Positions 1 through 5,294 of a DNA stretch of 5,947 nucleotides are shown piece after piece. Under the pieces are notes generated by a model. That model did not search any database. It was not told the DNA's origin and saw only the letters and a list, made by a program, of their open reading frames with translations. The first letter of the stretch is position 1, and every line of letters begins with the position of its first letter. Origin of the DNA: Halobacteriales archaeon QS_9_67_15 (GTDB taxonomy: Archaea; Halobacteriota; Halobacteria; Halobacteriales; Haloarculaceae). Where the stretch lies: the NCBI GenBank assembly GCA_003023165.1, contig PXSD01000177.1:1-5947 (forward strand), in the 5' to 3' direction. The position numbers and the translations under genes were made by a program.

Positions 1-260
1 ATACGATGTATTCGATTCGATCACGACCTCGGAGGGGGTCGACGCACGAAGCCCGACCCGGCGATGTTCGAGCAGGTCGTCGAGACGGCGGCCGTCGCCT
101 CCGAGCGGTCGCTGATGGTCGGTGACCGGTACGAACACGGCGTGGCGGGCGCCGCCGCGGCCGGACTGCGGACGTCGCGTTCGGCACCGAGGACGGCCCC
201 GAGATCGACTACTCCGTCGAATCGCCGCGCGAGATAGTCGACATCGGACGACTCCCGCGT
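1..260 (+). pseudogene. HAD-superfamily hydrolase, C-terminal part, frameshifted
   Basis: The gene runs in from the left edge. Reading frame 2 gives YDVFDSITTSEGV up to about position 40. Frame 1 then gives KPDPAMFEQVVE and LMVGDRYEHGVAGAAAAGLRT from 49 to 174. Frame 3 gives AFGTEDGPEIDYSVESPREIVDI from 177. The pieces form one HAD tail: the KPDP motif holds the motif III lysine, and VGDRYEHGVAGA is the motif IV acidic loop followed by the Gly/Ala-rich helix. Joining them requires a one-base loss near 40-48 and another at 174-176. Frame 3 then runs without a stop into the next gene, so the end is undefined and a third lesion is possible. HAD enzymes are mostly phosphatases; the substrate cannot be inferred here. 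These are either real pseudogene lesions or consensus indel errors. Confidence 0.72.
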
Positions 261-1370
261 ATGTCACAGTCTCGCATCGGTCGCGTGGCCGTCCTCGGAG
301 CGGGGACGATGGGCCACGGGATCGCCGAGGTGGCGGCGATAGCGGGGTACAGCGTCGCGCTGCGCGACGTCGAGCGGGAATACGTCGACGACGGCTACGA
401 GAACGTCGAGTGGAGCCTCGGGAAACTCGCGGAGAAAGGCCGGCTCGACGAGGGTCCGGAGGCAGTGCTCGACCGAGTCGACCCGACGACGGACCTCGAA
501 GCGGCCGTGAGTGACGCGGACCTCGTGATCGAAGCCGTGCCCGAGCGACTGGCCCTCAAACGCGAGGTCTTCGCCGAGGTCGAGGGACTGGCCGGCGAGG
601 ACACGATCCTGGCGTCGAACACGTCGAGCATCCCGATCACCGACATCGCCGAGGCGGCCGACGACCCCGGACGGGTGCTCGGACTGCACTTTTTCACGCC
701 GCCGGTCCGAATGGGACTCGTCGAGGTCGTCCACGGCAAGGAGACCCGCGAGGCGGTCGCCGAGCGCGCCGCCGAGTGGGTCGAGTCGGTCGACAAGACG
801 CCCATCCACGTCCGGACGGACGTTCGCGGGTTCGTCGTCAACACCGTGCTCGGGCCGTACATCAGCGAAGCCGCGTGGATGGTCTCCGACGGCGAGGCGA
901 CGATCCGGCAGGCGGACGCGGCGCTGGTCCACGACCGCGGCTATCCGATGGGCCCCTTCGAGATCGCCGACCTCACCGGGATCGACGTCGGCTACGACGT
1001 CCGGACCGAACGCGGACGGGAGGTCCCGCCGGTCATGGCGGAGCGCGTCGAGGCCGGCGACCTCGGCCGGAAGACCGGTCGCGGGTACTACGACTACGAG
1101 GACGGCGACGGTGCGGACTACGAACCCGGTGACGGCGAGGGCTTCGACACGCTCCGCGTCGAGGCCCGCATGGTCGACCGCGCGGCGTATCTCGTCGGCG
1201 AGGGCGTCGCCACCCCCGACGCGGTGGACACCGGCGCCCGCCTCGGACTCGGCCGGTTCGAGCCCCATCCGTACCTCGTCGAACTGGTCGAGGGCGGCCG
1301 AACCGGCGAGGACGCCGGAGCAGGCTTCCACGAGTACGACGACGGCGGTAGTTCGGGGACCGAGCGGTGA
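261..1370 (+). CDS. 3-hydroxyacyl-CoA dehydrogenase with a shortened second C-terminal domain
   Basis: This is a beta-oxidation enzyme that oxidises 3-hydroxyacyl-CoA to 3-oxoacyl-CoA with NAD+ in the cytoplasm. The Rossmann domain starts at once with VAVLGAGTMGHG (GxGxxG at residues 13-18). The SNTSS motif is at 119-123, His143 lies in LHFFTPP, Glu155 in LVEVV and Asn194 in GFVVN, so the expected catalytic His-Glu pair and Asn/Ser residues are present. The first 3HCDH C-terminal domain covers about 188-279 and ends KTGRGYYDYE. A second copy starts near 297 but jumps from DTGARLGLG (323-331) straight to RFEPHPYLVELV (332-343). The GPxxxADxxGLD helix section expected there is missing, probably about 35-40 residues. 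No enoyl-CoA hydratase domain follows, unlike the long haloarchaeal fusions; the MaoC hydratase next door may supply that step. The ATG at 261 sits directly before the Rossmann strand. The first domain looks complete, so activity may survive. It is a dehydrogenase with good certainty; chain-length specificity is unknown. Confidence 0.9.
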   Translation: MSQSRIGRVAVLGAGTMGHGIAEVAAIAGYSVALRDVEREYVDDGYENVEWSLGKLAEKGRLDEGPEAVLDRVDPTTDLEAAVSDADLVIEAVPERLALKREVFAEVEGLAGEDTILASNTSSIPITDIAEAADDPGRVLGLHFFTPPVRMGLVEVVHGKETREAVAERAAEWVESVDKTPIHVRTDVRGFVVNTVLGPYISEAAWMVSDGEATIRQADAALVHDRGYPMGPFEIADLTGIDVGYDVRTERGREVPPVMAERVEAGDLGRKTGRGYYDYEDGDGADYEPGDGEGFDTLRVEARMVDRAAYLVGEGVATPDAVDTGARLGLGRFEPHPYLVELVEGGRTGEDAGAGFHEYDDGGSSGTER

Positions 1371-1659
1371 CGGGGTCGACGGACAGCGAGAGGAGACAGA
1401 CGGTGGGAGTACGGACAGCAGCTACTTCGAGCGACTCGACGTGGGTGAGACTCACAGGACGCGGGGGCGGACGATCACGGGTGCCGACGTGGCGAACTTC
1501 GCCGGCGTGAGCGGGGATTTCAACGAGCTCCACACGGACGCCGAGGCGATGGCGGACTCCCAGTTCGGCGAGCGGATCGCCCACGGCGCGCTGGTGTGCT
1601 CGGTCGACCAGAACGGCGACACCGTCTGCTCCTGCGAACTCCTGGCGCTGGTTCGGTGA
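1367..1659 (+). pseudogene. MaoC-like (R)-enoyl-CoA hydratase, frameshifted and internally shortened
   Basis: The core reads YFERLDVGETHRTRGRTITGADVANFAGVSGDFNELHTDAEAMA, then FGERIAHGALV. GDFNELHTD is the hydratase motif with the catalytic Asp and His of hot-dog-fold MaoC enzymes. Two things are wrong. In this frame no ATG, GTG or TTG lies close upstream, only a GTG at 1441 inside the domain. The natural start is the GTG at 1367, overlapping the dehydrogenase stop (GTGA), which gives VTGSTDSE and then needs a one-base frameshift near 1388-1394 to join ETDGGSTDSSYFERL. Second, IAHGALVCSV runs straight into DQNGDTVCSCELLALVR, which resembles the last strand of the family. About 50 central residues seem missing, leaving roughly 97 residues against a usual 150 or so. 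The intact gene would have hydrated enoyl-CoA for the adjacent dehydrogenase. As it stands the hot-dog fold is unlikely to form. Family assignment is firm; non-function is inference. Confidence 0.75.
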
Positions 1660-1714
1660 CGGCTCGGAGGGTCGGTCGGGGTGACCGGTCGAAATCTCGC
1701 GGTCGATACGGTCG

Positions 1715-2251
1715 CTACTCGTCGGCTTCGGGCTCCTCTTCGGGGAGGAGCGCCTCGAAGATCCGCGGGTCGGTCCCGAACTTGAGAACGTTGTGGACCG
1801 CGGCGTTCCGGAGGTTGTCGACCAGGGCGCCGTGTTCCTTGTAGAACTCGTGGATCCACCGCGAGACCTCCTCGCGGTTCCGGAACATCATTACCGTCTT
1901 CCACTGGTACTCGCCGTCTGCGAGGAAGAAAAAGAGCGTGTTCTGGTCGTCGCGAACGTCGACCATCGCCTCGCGCCAGTTGTCCGCGAAGTGCTCGGGG
2001 TCGAACTTGAACTCGAACAGCGCGAAGATGTAGTACTCCTCGTTGGGGATGATCGCCTCCCGGAAGACGCCCTCCTCGCGCATCCGTCGGATCGACTCGC
2101 TGACGGTGACGTGGGACACGTCGATGTCGTACTCCTCGGCGAGCACCTCTGTCAGGTCCCGCGAGGACAGCTGTGGGTTGTCCGCGACCTCCGTCAGGAT
2201 CGCGACGTCGCGCCGCGAGAACTCCCAGTCCGGCGAGTCGTCGTCGGTCAT
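1715..2251 (-). CDS. Lrp/AsnC-like winged helix-turn-helix transcriptional regulator (haloarchaeal type)
   Basis: A 178-residue protein. Residues about 11-66 form a winged helix: FSRRDVAILTEVADNPQLSS, then RDLTEVLAEEYDIDVSHVTV as the recognition region, then SESIRRMREEGVFREAII as the wing. This is the usual Lrp/AsnC layout. The rest (about 71-170) is not a plain Lrp effector domain. It is rich in aromatics (EEYYIFALFEFKF, FFFLADGEYQWKTVMMF, RWIHEFYKEH), a form I associate with haloarchaeal regulators that lie beside acyl-CoA and acetate metabolism genes. It probably dimerises and may sense a small molecule; the ligand is unknown. The gene reads cleanly with no lesion, unlike the genes to its left. 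It converges on the dehydrogenase/MaoC cluster with 55 bp between the two stops, so regulation of that cluster is a positional guess only. Upstream of the start there is only a weak BRE-like CCGAAA (2283-2288, minus) and no convincing TATA box. Confidence 0.85.
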   Translation of the reverse strand: MTDDDSPDWEFSRRDVAILTEVADNPQLSSRDLTEVLAEEYDIDVSHVTVSESIRRMREEGVFREAIIPNEEYYIFALFEFKFDPEHFADNWREAMVDVRDDQNTLFFFLADGEYQWKTVMMFRNREEVSRWIHEFYKEHGALVDNLRNAAVHNVLKFGTDPRIFEALLPEEEPEADE

Positions 2252-2413
2252 GGCCCTTGCTGGCCCCTTCGGCTACGAGTTCGTTTCGGTCGGCGTTCGG
2301 TCGTGACCACTGTTCGATGCGACCGCGCGCTCCGTTACCAGTGTTTCCCCGAGACGGGGCGGACATCGCTGTTCGACTGCGCCGCACTGGTCCGTGCGGA
2401 CGGCCGCCGTAGA

Positions 2414-2419
2414 TTTAAG
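2414..2419 (+). promoter_or_regulatory. TATA box of the zinc-ribbon gene (leaderless)
   Basis: TTTAAG sits in AGATTTAAGTCC within otherwise GC-rich DNA. Its centre is about 28 bp before the ATG at 2445. This is the spacing expected between an archaeal TATA box and a transcript that begins at or next to the start codon, and it supports 2445 as the start. The 193-bp region 2252-2444 is divergent, with the Lrp-like gene leaving on the minus strand. Confidence 0.7.
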
Positions 2420-2444
2420 TCCGAATCCGCGACCACGCCGACCC

Positions 2445-3164
2445 ATGCACGACGAGGTGCGCGTCGTCGCGGGCGACTGCACGACGACGTTCGATGGGCG
2501 CAACGAACGCGAACACCGCGGCGACGTGGTCACGGTGGTCAAGCCGGACAACACCGTGCTGGTCCACGACTCCGACGGCTACCAGCCGGTTGCGTGGCTC
2601 ACCAGAGCCGACAGCGTCCAGTTCGTCGACGGCGTGCTCGACGCGCGCGAGGGCGACCAGCACCTGCGCGTCGAAATTCACGACGAACACGCGAGCGCAC
2701 GTCATCCGGTCTCGCGGGCCGGTGTCCCCGTCGGCGACTGTCCCATCTGCGAGGCGTCGCTCGTCCTCGCCGGGGGGTCGGTGTGCTGTCGGACCTGCGA
2801 CGAGGAGTACTCGGTGCCCCGGGACGGCGCAGTCCTCGAGAAGACCTGTCCGGTCTGTAGCCTCCCTCTGCTTCGGGTAGAGCGGGGCGATACTTTCGAG
2901 GTCTGTGTGGACCGGGACTGTGAGTCCATCGACGACCGAGTCACGGAGCGCTTCGACCGCGAGTGGGACTGTCCGAACTGCGAGGGTGACCTGCGCGTTC
3001 TCCGCCGCGGCGGGCTCATCGCCGGGTGCGAGCACTACCCCGACTGCGACACCGGATTCGGCATCCCGACCGGGGTGGTCGACGGGACCTGCGACTGCGA
3101 GTTGCCGGTCTTCGAGACGCCGTCGGGCAGACGGTGTCTGGATACGGGGTGCGGGCGGACGTAG
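2445..3164 (+). CDS. NucS N-terminal-like domain with four Cys4 zinc ribbons (topoisomerase-type C4 fingers)
   Basis: A 239-residue protein; the ATG at 2445 is chosen because a TATA box lies 28 bp upstream. Residues 3-60 (VRVVAGDCTTTFDGR, then GDVVTVVKPDNTVLVHDSDG, then QPVAWLTRADSV) match the pattern of the archaeal NucS N-terminal domain, the half of that mismatch/flap endonuclease that binds DNA and dimerises. The NucS nuclease domain does not follow. Instead come four cysteine clusters: C99/C102/C114-115/C118, C135/C138/C154/C159, C176/C179/C195/C201 and C216/C218/C231/C236. The third (CPNCEGDLRVLRRGG, then GCEHYPDC) closely resembles the C4 zinc finger at the end of type IA topoisomerases; the others are looser. 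A nucleic-acid-binding role is likely, perhaps in repair or on single-stranded DNA. No catalytic residues are visible. I believe this architecture recurs in haloarchaea as an uncharacterised protein. The gene is intact and converges on the short HAD gene with 27 bp between stops. Confidence 0.85.
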   Translation: MHDEVRVVAGDCTTTFDGRNEREHRGDVVTVVKPDNTVLVHDSDGYQPVAWLTRADSVQFVDGVLDAREGDQHLRVEIHDEHASARHPVSRAGVPVGDCPICEASLVLAGGSVCCRTCDEEYSVPRDGAVLEKTCPVCSLPLLRVERGDTFEVCVDRDCESIDDRVTERFDREWDCPNCEGDLRVLRRGGLIAGCEHYPDCDTGFGIPTGVVDGTCDCELPVFETPSGRRCLDTGCGRT

Positions 3165-3191
3165 CGGCGGATGTGAGCGCGCCGAGTCGAT

Positions 3192-3452
3192 TCAGGCGGA
3201 CCCGTCCGCGCGTGCGAGCAGGTGCTCGCGCAGACTCGCGGGCAAGTCGGCGACGAAGTCGGCGCGGGCCATCTCGACCTCGCAGGTTTCGACGAGGGAC
3301 TCGTAGATCTCGCGGTAGTTCATGCCCGTGATCCCGTCGACGTCGAGGTCGTCGAGACCCAGTCGCGGGAACAACTCCCCCGCTTCGTAGGGGACCAAGT
3401 AGTCCTCGGAGTCGACCAGCACACCGTCCGTGTCGAAGCAGACCGCGTCCAT
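3192..3452 (-). pseudogene. HAD-superfamily hydrolase (beta-phosphoglucomutase-like), central part missing
   Basis: The ATG at 3452 opens MDAVCFDTDGVLVDSEDY, a clear HAD motif I with nucleophile Asp7 and general acid Asp9. It continues into the start of the helical cap (DGITGMNYREIYESLVETCEV). At about residue 70 the cap stops and the protein ends ASLREHLLARADGSA, which looks like the natural C-terminal helix of the family (xxLRxxLxxR). The open frame encodes 86 residues against a usual 215-230. Motifs II (Ser/Thr), III (Lys) and IV (Asp pair) are all absent, so catalysis is not possible. The simplest reading is an in-frame loss of about 130 codons joining the two ends. An alternative is a premature stop with a fortuitous tail. 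It is not the missing half of the HAD gene at the left edge; the two are different genes. Confidence 0.65.
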
Positions 3453-3482
3453 AGGTGTGCGTTTCGCGGACGGGTGGAGTGT

Positions 3483-3489
3483 CTTTTGG
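3483..3489 (-). promoter_or_regulatory. BRE/TATA-like element of the short HAD gene
   Basis: On the minus strand GTCCAAAAGAC combines a BRE-like CCAAA with an A-rich TATA-like stretch. It is centred about 33 bp before the ATG at 3452, suitable for a transcript with little or no leader. Its survival suggests the gene was shortened recently or is still transcribed. Confidence 0.45.
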
Positions 3490-3498
3490 ACGGAACGA

Positions 3499-3539
3499 TG
3501 TTCTCTCCGGGGACCGTACAAGCTACGGCGGTCAGAACA
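3499..3539. repeat. Imperfect inverted repeat upstream of the short HAD gene
   Basis: TGTTCT (3499-3504) pairs with AGAACA (3534-3539), and CCGTA (3514-3518) pairs with TACGG (3524-3528) around a 5-nt loop. The two half-sites lie just upstream of the minus-strand BRE/TATA, where an operator would be expected. It could equally be a small hairpin with no regulatory role. No cognate regulator can be named. Confidence 0.4.
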
Positions 3540-3543
3540 GCGC

Positions 3544-3658
3544 GAAAGCCCCGACGCGTTCGCGGGCTGCGACTCGCTGCGCGCCTCACTTCGTTGCGGT
3601 GTCTGAGGGCCACGCCCTCAGATTAGTCGTCTCGCACCGCGAACGCGTCGCCCCTTTC
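3544..3658. repeat. 115-bp structured intergenic element with GAAAG/CTTTC arms
   Basis: Arms 3544-3565 and 3637-3658 pair at 19 of 22 positions, with an unbroken 14-bp run (3552-3565 with 3637-3650) and GAAAG/CTTTC at the outer ends. Inside is a second perfect hairpin: TCTGAGGGC (3602-3610), loop CAC, GCCCTCAGA (3614-3622). No open frame with family features crosses it. Another element in this window (5050-5142) has the same end motifs, CGAAAGCCC on the left and CCCTTTCA on the right, so these look like two members of one repeat family. From memory, such GAAAGCC...CCTTTCA intergenic sequences are common in haloarchaeal genomes; function is unknown. Confidence 0.65.
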
Positions 3659-3680
3659 ATTTCCGCCAGTACCGTTTGGC

Positions 3681-3770
3681 ACTCATACGGATTATTGTAG
3701 CGATTTACCGGTACGCGCCGACCCCGGGGTCCGCGCAATCCGGAAATAATCTACAATAATCCGTATCAGT
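3681..3770. repeat. 90-bp foldback (MITE-like) palindromic element
   Basis: The element is one extended imperfect palindrome centred at 3725.5. Outer arms 3681-3700 and 3751-3770 match at 19 of 20 pairs, including 16 in a row containing ATACGGATTATTGTA. Weaker pairing follows (CCGG with CCGG, CGCG with CGCG), and the exact centre is the perfect palindrome ACCCCGGGGT (3721-3730). Overall 35 of 45 pairs are Watson-Crick. The AT-rich arms contrast with the surrounding DNA. If the element is taken as 3685-3766, its flanks are CACTC and CAGTC, a possible 5-bp target duplication with one mismatch, though they also partly extend the palindrome. It contains no gene. A non-autonomous transposon derivative is the likeliest identity, with a transcription-ending or DNA-structure role as alternative. 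Confidence 0.7.
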
Positions 3771-3883
3771 CTGTGCGAGCGGGGATTTCAAGCGGCTGCC
3801 CATTGCGGCAGTGCCGTCGACCCAGCTAACAGATCCGACTCGTGATCGCAGGGGCTTTCAGCGCAGACGGGCACCGATACCAC

Positions 3884-4942
3884 ATGCAAGCGACGCTCTC
3901 GGGTGACATCGTGCGAGCGGGAGACCAGGCCCGCGAGCGGTTCTACGACTCCAGCGGCTACGGCCACCCCGTCGACGCCGGCGCGCTCGAACTCGCGCCC
4001 GTCGAGGCCGCCCACCTCCTCTACCGGGGCGACCTCGACGCCGTCGAGAGCCCGGACGGCGCGCCGATGGACTTCCGGGCCTTCCTCGCCTCCGAGGCGG
4101 TCTCGGAGACGGACTTCCTCGTCTACAAGGACCTGCGCGACCGCGGCTTCTACCTCTCGCCCGCTCGCGACGGCTGGTCGGAGTCGGCGGCGGCTCGGTC
4201 GGCGGTCGACGATCCGGCCGTCGACTTCGTCGTCTACCCGCGCGGGTCGGGGCCCTGGGGCGACGAAGTGGCCTATCGCGTCGCCGTCGTCAGCGAACGC
4301 GAGACCGTCCCCGCGGCGAATCTCGGCGGTCTCGTCCTCGCCGTCGTCGACGAGGAGAGCGAGCTCACCTATCTGGAGACCGACCGACCGGAGGTCACCG
4401 GCACGAGTGACGCGGACCTGCCGACGGGCGTCTCGGGCGAACTCTTCTCCGACCGCGTCCTGCTCTGGGACCCGCCGGCGGCGGTGTACGAGCGGGGCTT
4501 CTACGGCCAGCCGCTCGACGACCAGCAGGGCGACGTGATCCAGCTCTCGCTGCTCGAAGCCGCCTCGCTCACCCGGACCGGCGTGCTCGCCCTCGACGGT
4601 GGTACCGAGGCGGTCGTCGAGCGCGGACGCGAGGTCGAGGGCGACCGATTCGACCGACGACTCGCCGTCTACGAGTCGCTCCGCGAGGACGGGCTGGTCC
4701 CCAAGACCGGCTTCAAGTTCGGTGCGGACTTCCGGGCCTACGCCGATGTGGAGTCCGTCGACGACCTCGGTCACTCGGAGCTGTTGGTGCGCGTCTTCGA
4801 GCGTCCGCACGCGTTCTCGCCGCGGGACCTGGCGCTTGACGTTCGGCTGGCTCACGGCGTTCGGAAGACAATGGTGTTCGCGCTCGTCGACGATGAGCGT
4901 GAGACCGTCGAATGGCTCTCCGTGAGCCGGCTGACGCCGTGA
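3884..4942 (+). CDS. endA: tRNA-splicing endonuclease EndA (tandem-repeat type)
   Basis: This enzyme cuts introns from pre-tRNA at bulge-helix-bulge sites. The 352-residue protein has two copies of the EndA subunit, the fused form that works as a homodimer. The C-terminal copy is catalytic: Tyr286 in KFGADFRAY, His297 in GHSELLVRV and Lys328 in GVRKTMVFALVDDE make the Tyr-His-Lys triad, preceded by YESLREDGLVPKTGFKFG. The N-terminal copy (VYKDLRDRGFYLS near 80-92, LGGLVLAVVDEE near 147-158) keeps the fold but lacks the His and Lys, as expected for the structural copy. The N-terminal stretch APVEAAHLLYRGDLDAV is repeated as LSLLEAASLTRTGVLAL near 221-237. The ATG at 3884 (MQATLSGDIV) was chosen because the family starts with this strand; an in-frame GTG at 3842 would add 14 residues that do not look conserved. 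The gene is intact. I recall trpS often lying beside endA in haloarchaea; it is not in this window. Confidence 0.95.
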   Translation: MQATLSGDIVRAGDQARERFYDSSGYGHPVDAGALELAPVEAAHLLYRGDLDAVESPDGAPMDFRAFLASEAVSETDFLVYKDLRDRGFYLSPARDGWSESAAARSAVDDPAVDFVVYPRGSGPWGDEVAYRVAVVSERETVPAANLGGLVLAVVDEESELTYLETDRPEVTGTSDADLPTGVSGELFSDRVLLWDPPAAVYERGFYGQPLDDQQGDVIQLSLLEAASLTRTGVLALDGGTEAVVERGREVEGDRFDRRLAVYESLREDGLVPKTGFKFGADFRAYADVESVDDLGHSELLVRVFERPHAFSPRDLALDVRLAHGVRKTMVFALVDDERETVEWLSVSRLTP

Positions 4943-5049
4943 GTTGATTCGGTTCTGTCTGACCGCGGTTGCCCGCACGGTTCGACCCTCCAGGGCGTCC
5001 GCAGGCCGCTCGCTTGCAGTCGATTCAATCGCACGGTCTGACGAGCGAC

Positions 5050-5142
5050 GAAAGCCCTCGCCCTGCTCGCGCGGTCTGTGCGGGATATCCTCGTTCGCTC
5101 GGATAGGGCCCGCCCGGACCGCGCCACCGTGCTCGCCCTTTC
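5050..5142. repeat. 93-bp structured intergenic element with GAAAG/CTTTC arms (second copy)
   Basis: GAAAG (5050-5054) pairs with CTTTC (5138-5142), and GCGCGGTC (5069-5076) pairs with GACCGCGC (5117-5124). At the centre TATCC (5086-5090) pairs with GGATA (5101-5105) around a 10-nt loop TCGTTCGCTC. The three stems are nested and almost concentric, as in a long bulged hairpin. The end motifs match the element at 3544-3658, but the interiors differ, so shape and ends are conserved rather than sequence. Confidence 0.6.
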
Positions 5143-5200
5143 AGTCCCCCAGGACCGCATCACACAGCACGGCACCACATGCCTCCCCGACCGATTCGTT

Positions 5201-5217
5201 CGGGCGCTTCGCGCCCG
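5201..5217. repeat. GC-rich hairpin
   Basis: CGGGCGC, loop TTC, GCGCCCG: a perfect 7-bp stem with a 3-nt loop. It lies in the repeat-like DNA following the second GAAAG element. No T-run follows on either strand, so a terminator is not supported. Confidence 0.5.
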
Positions 5218-5238
5218 TGAGCAGACCTCGCACGGCTA

Positions 5239-5262
5239 TGTCGCGAGATAGAACTCGCGACA
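5239..5262. repeat. Perfect 9-bp-stem hairpin
   Basis: TGTCGCGAG (5239-5247), loop ATAGAA, CTCGCGACA (5254-5262). It lies about 30 bp from the point where the methyltransferase remnant is cut off and probably belongs to the same inserted repeat sequence. Confidence 0.5.
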
Positions 5263-5294
5263 GCGCGCGCCATCGTCGCTACTCTCCCGTCGTC

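Larger units (their letters stand above)
3453..3883. other. 431-bp gene-free, structure-rich intergenic region
   Basis: No credible coding sequence lies here. It holds the minus-strand promoter of the short HAD gene, the operator-like repeat, the 115-bp GAAAG element and the 90-bp foldback. After these comes a small hairpin CTGCC (3796-3800) with GGCAG (3807-3811). The last 27 bp before endA contain a weak TATA-like CTTTCA (3855-3860), at the right distance for a leaderless start at 3884 but not convincing by itself. Confidence 0.6.

Noticed and set aside
264..1331. Long minus-strand open frame (355 codons) opposite the dehydrogenase
   Set aside because: It is a GC-driven antisense shadow with no recognisable domain; the plus strand has full dehydrogenase motifs.
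1111..1365. Upstream ATG at 1111 as the start of the MaoC gene
   Set aside because: The extra residues are the dehydrogenase read out of frame (Ser/Arg/Thr-rich). A GTG at 1367 with one lost base gives a family-like N-terminus.
1452..2387. 311-codon minus-strand frame over the regulator
   Set aside because: It is Arg-rich and of low complexity, out of frame with the clear winged-helix protein at 1715-2251.
2394..2444. Extended start of the zinc-ribbon protein at 2394
   Set aside because: The stretch contains the TATA box 28 bp before the ATG at 2445, and the extra residues look non-coding.
3602..3622. Hairpin TCTGAGGGC...GCCCTCAGA as a transcription terminator
   Set aside because: No T-run follows and archaeal termination does not rely on such hairpins; it fits better as part of the GAAAG element.
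3842..3883. GTG start at 3842 for endA
   Set aside because: The 14 added residues do not resemble EndA; the ATG at 3884 begins at the first conserved strand.
4965..5010. Possible tRNA T-arm around GGTTCGACCC
   Set aside because: The flanking bases do not form the required 5-bp stem, and no acceptor or anticodon arm could be found.
3544..5262. Repeats considered as a CRISPR array
   Set aside because: They are inverted rather than direct, only two related copies exist, and there is no regular spacer pattern or cas gene.
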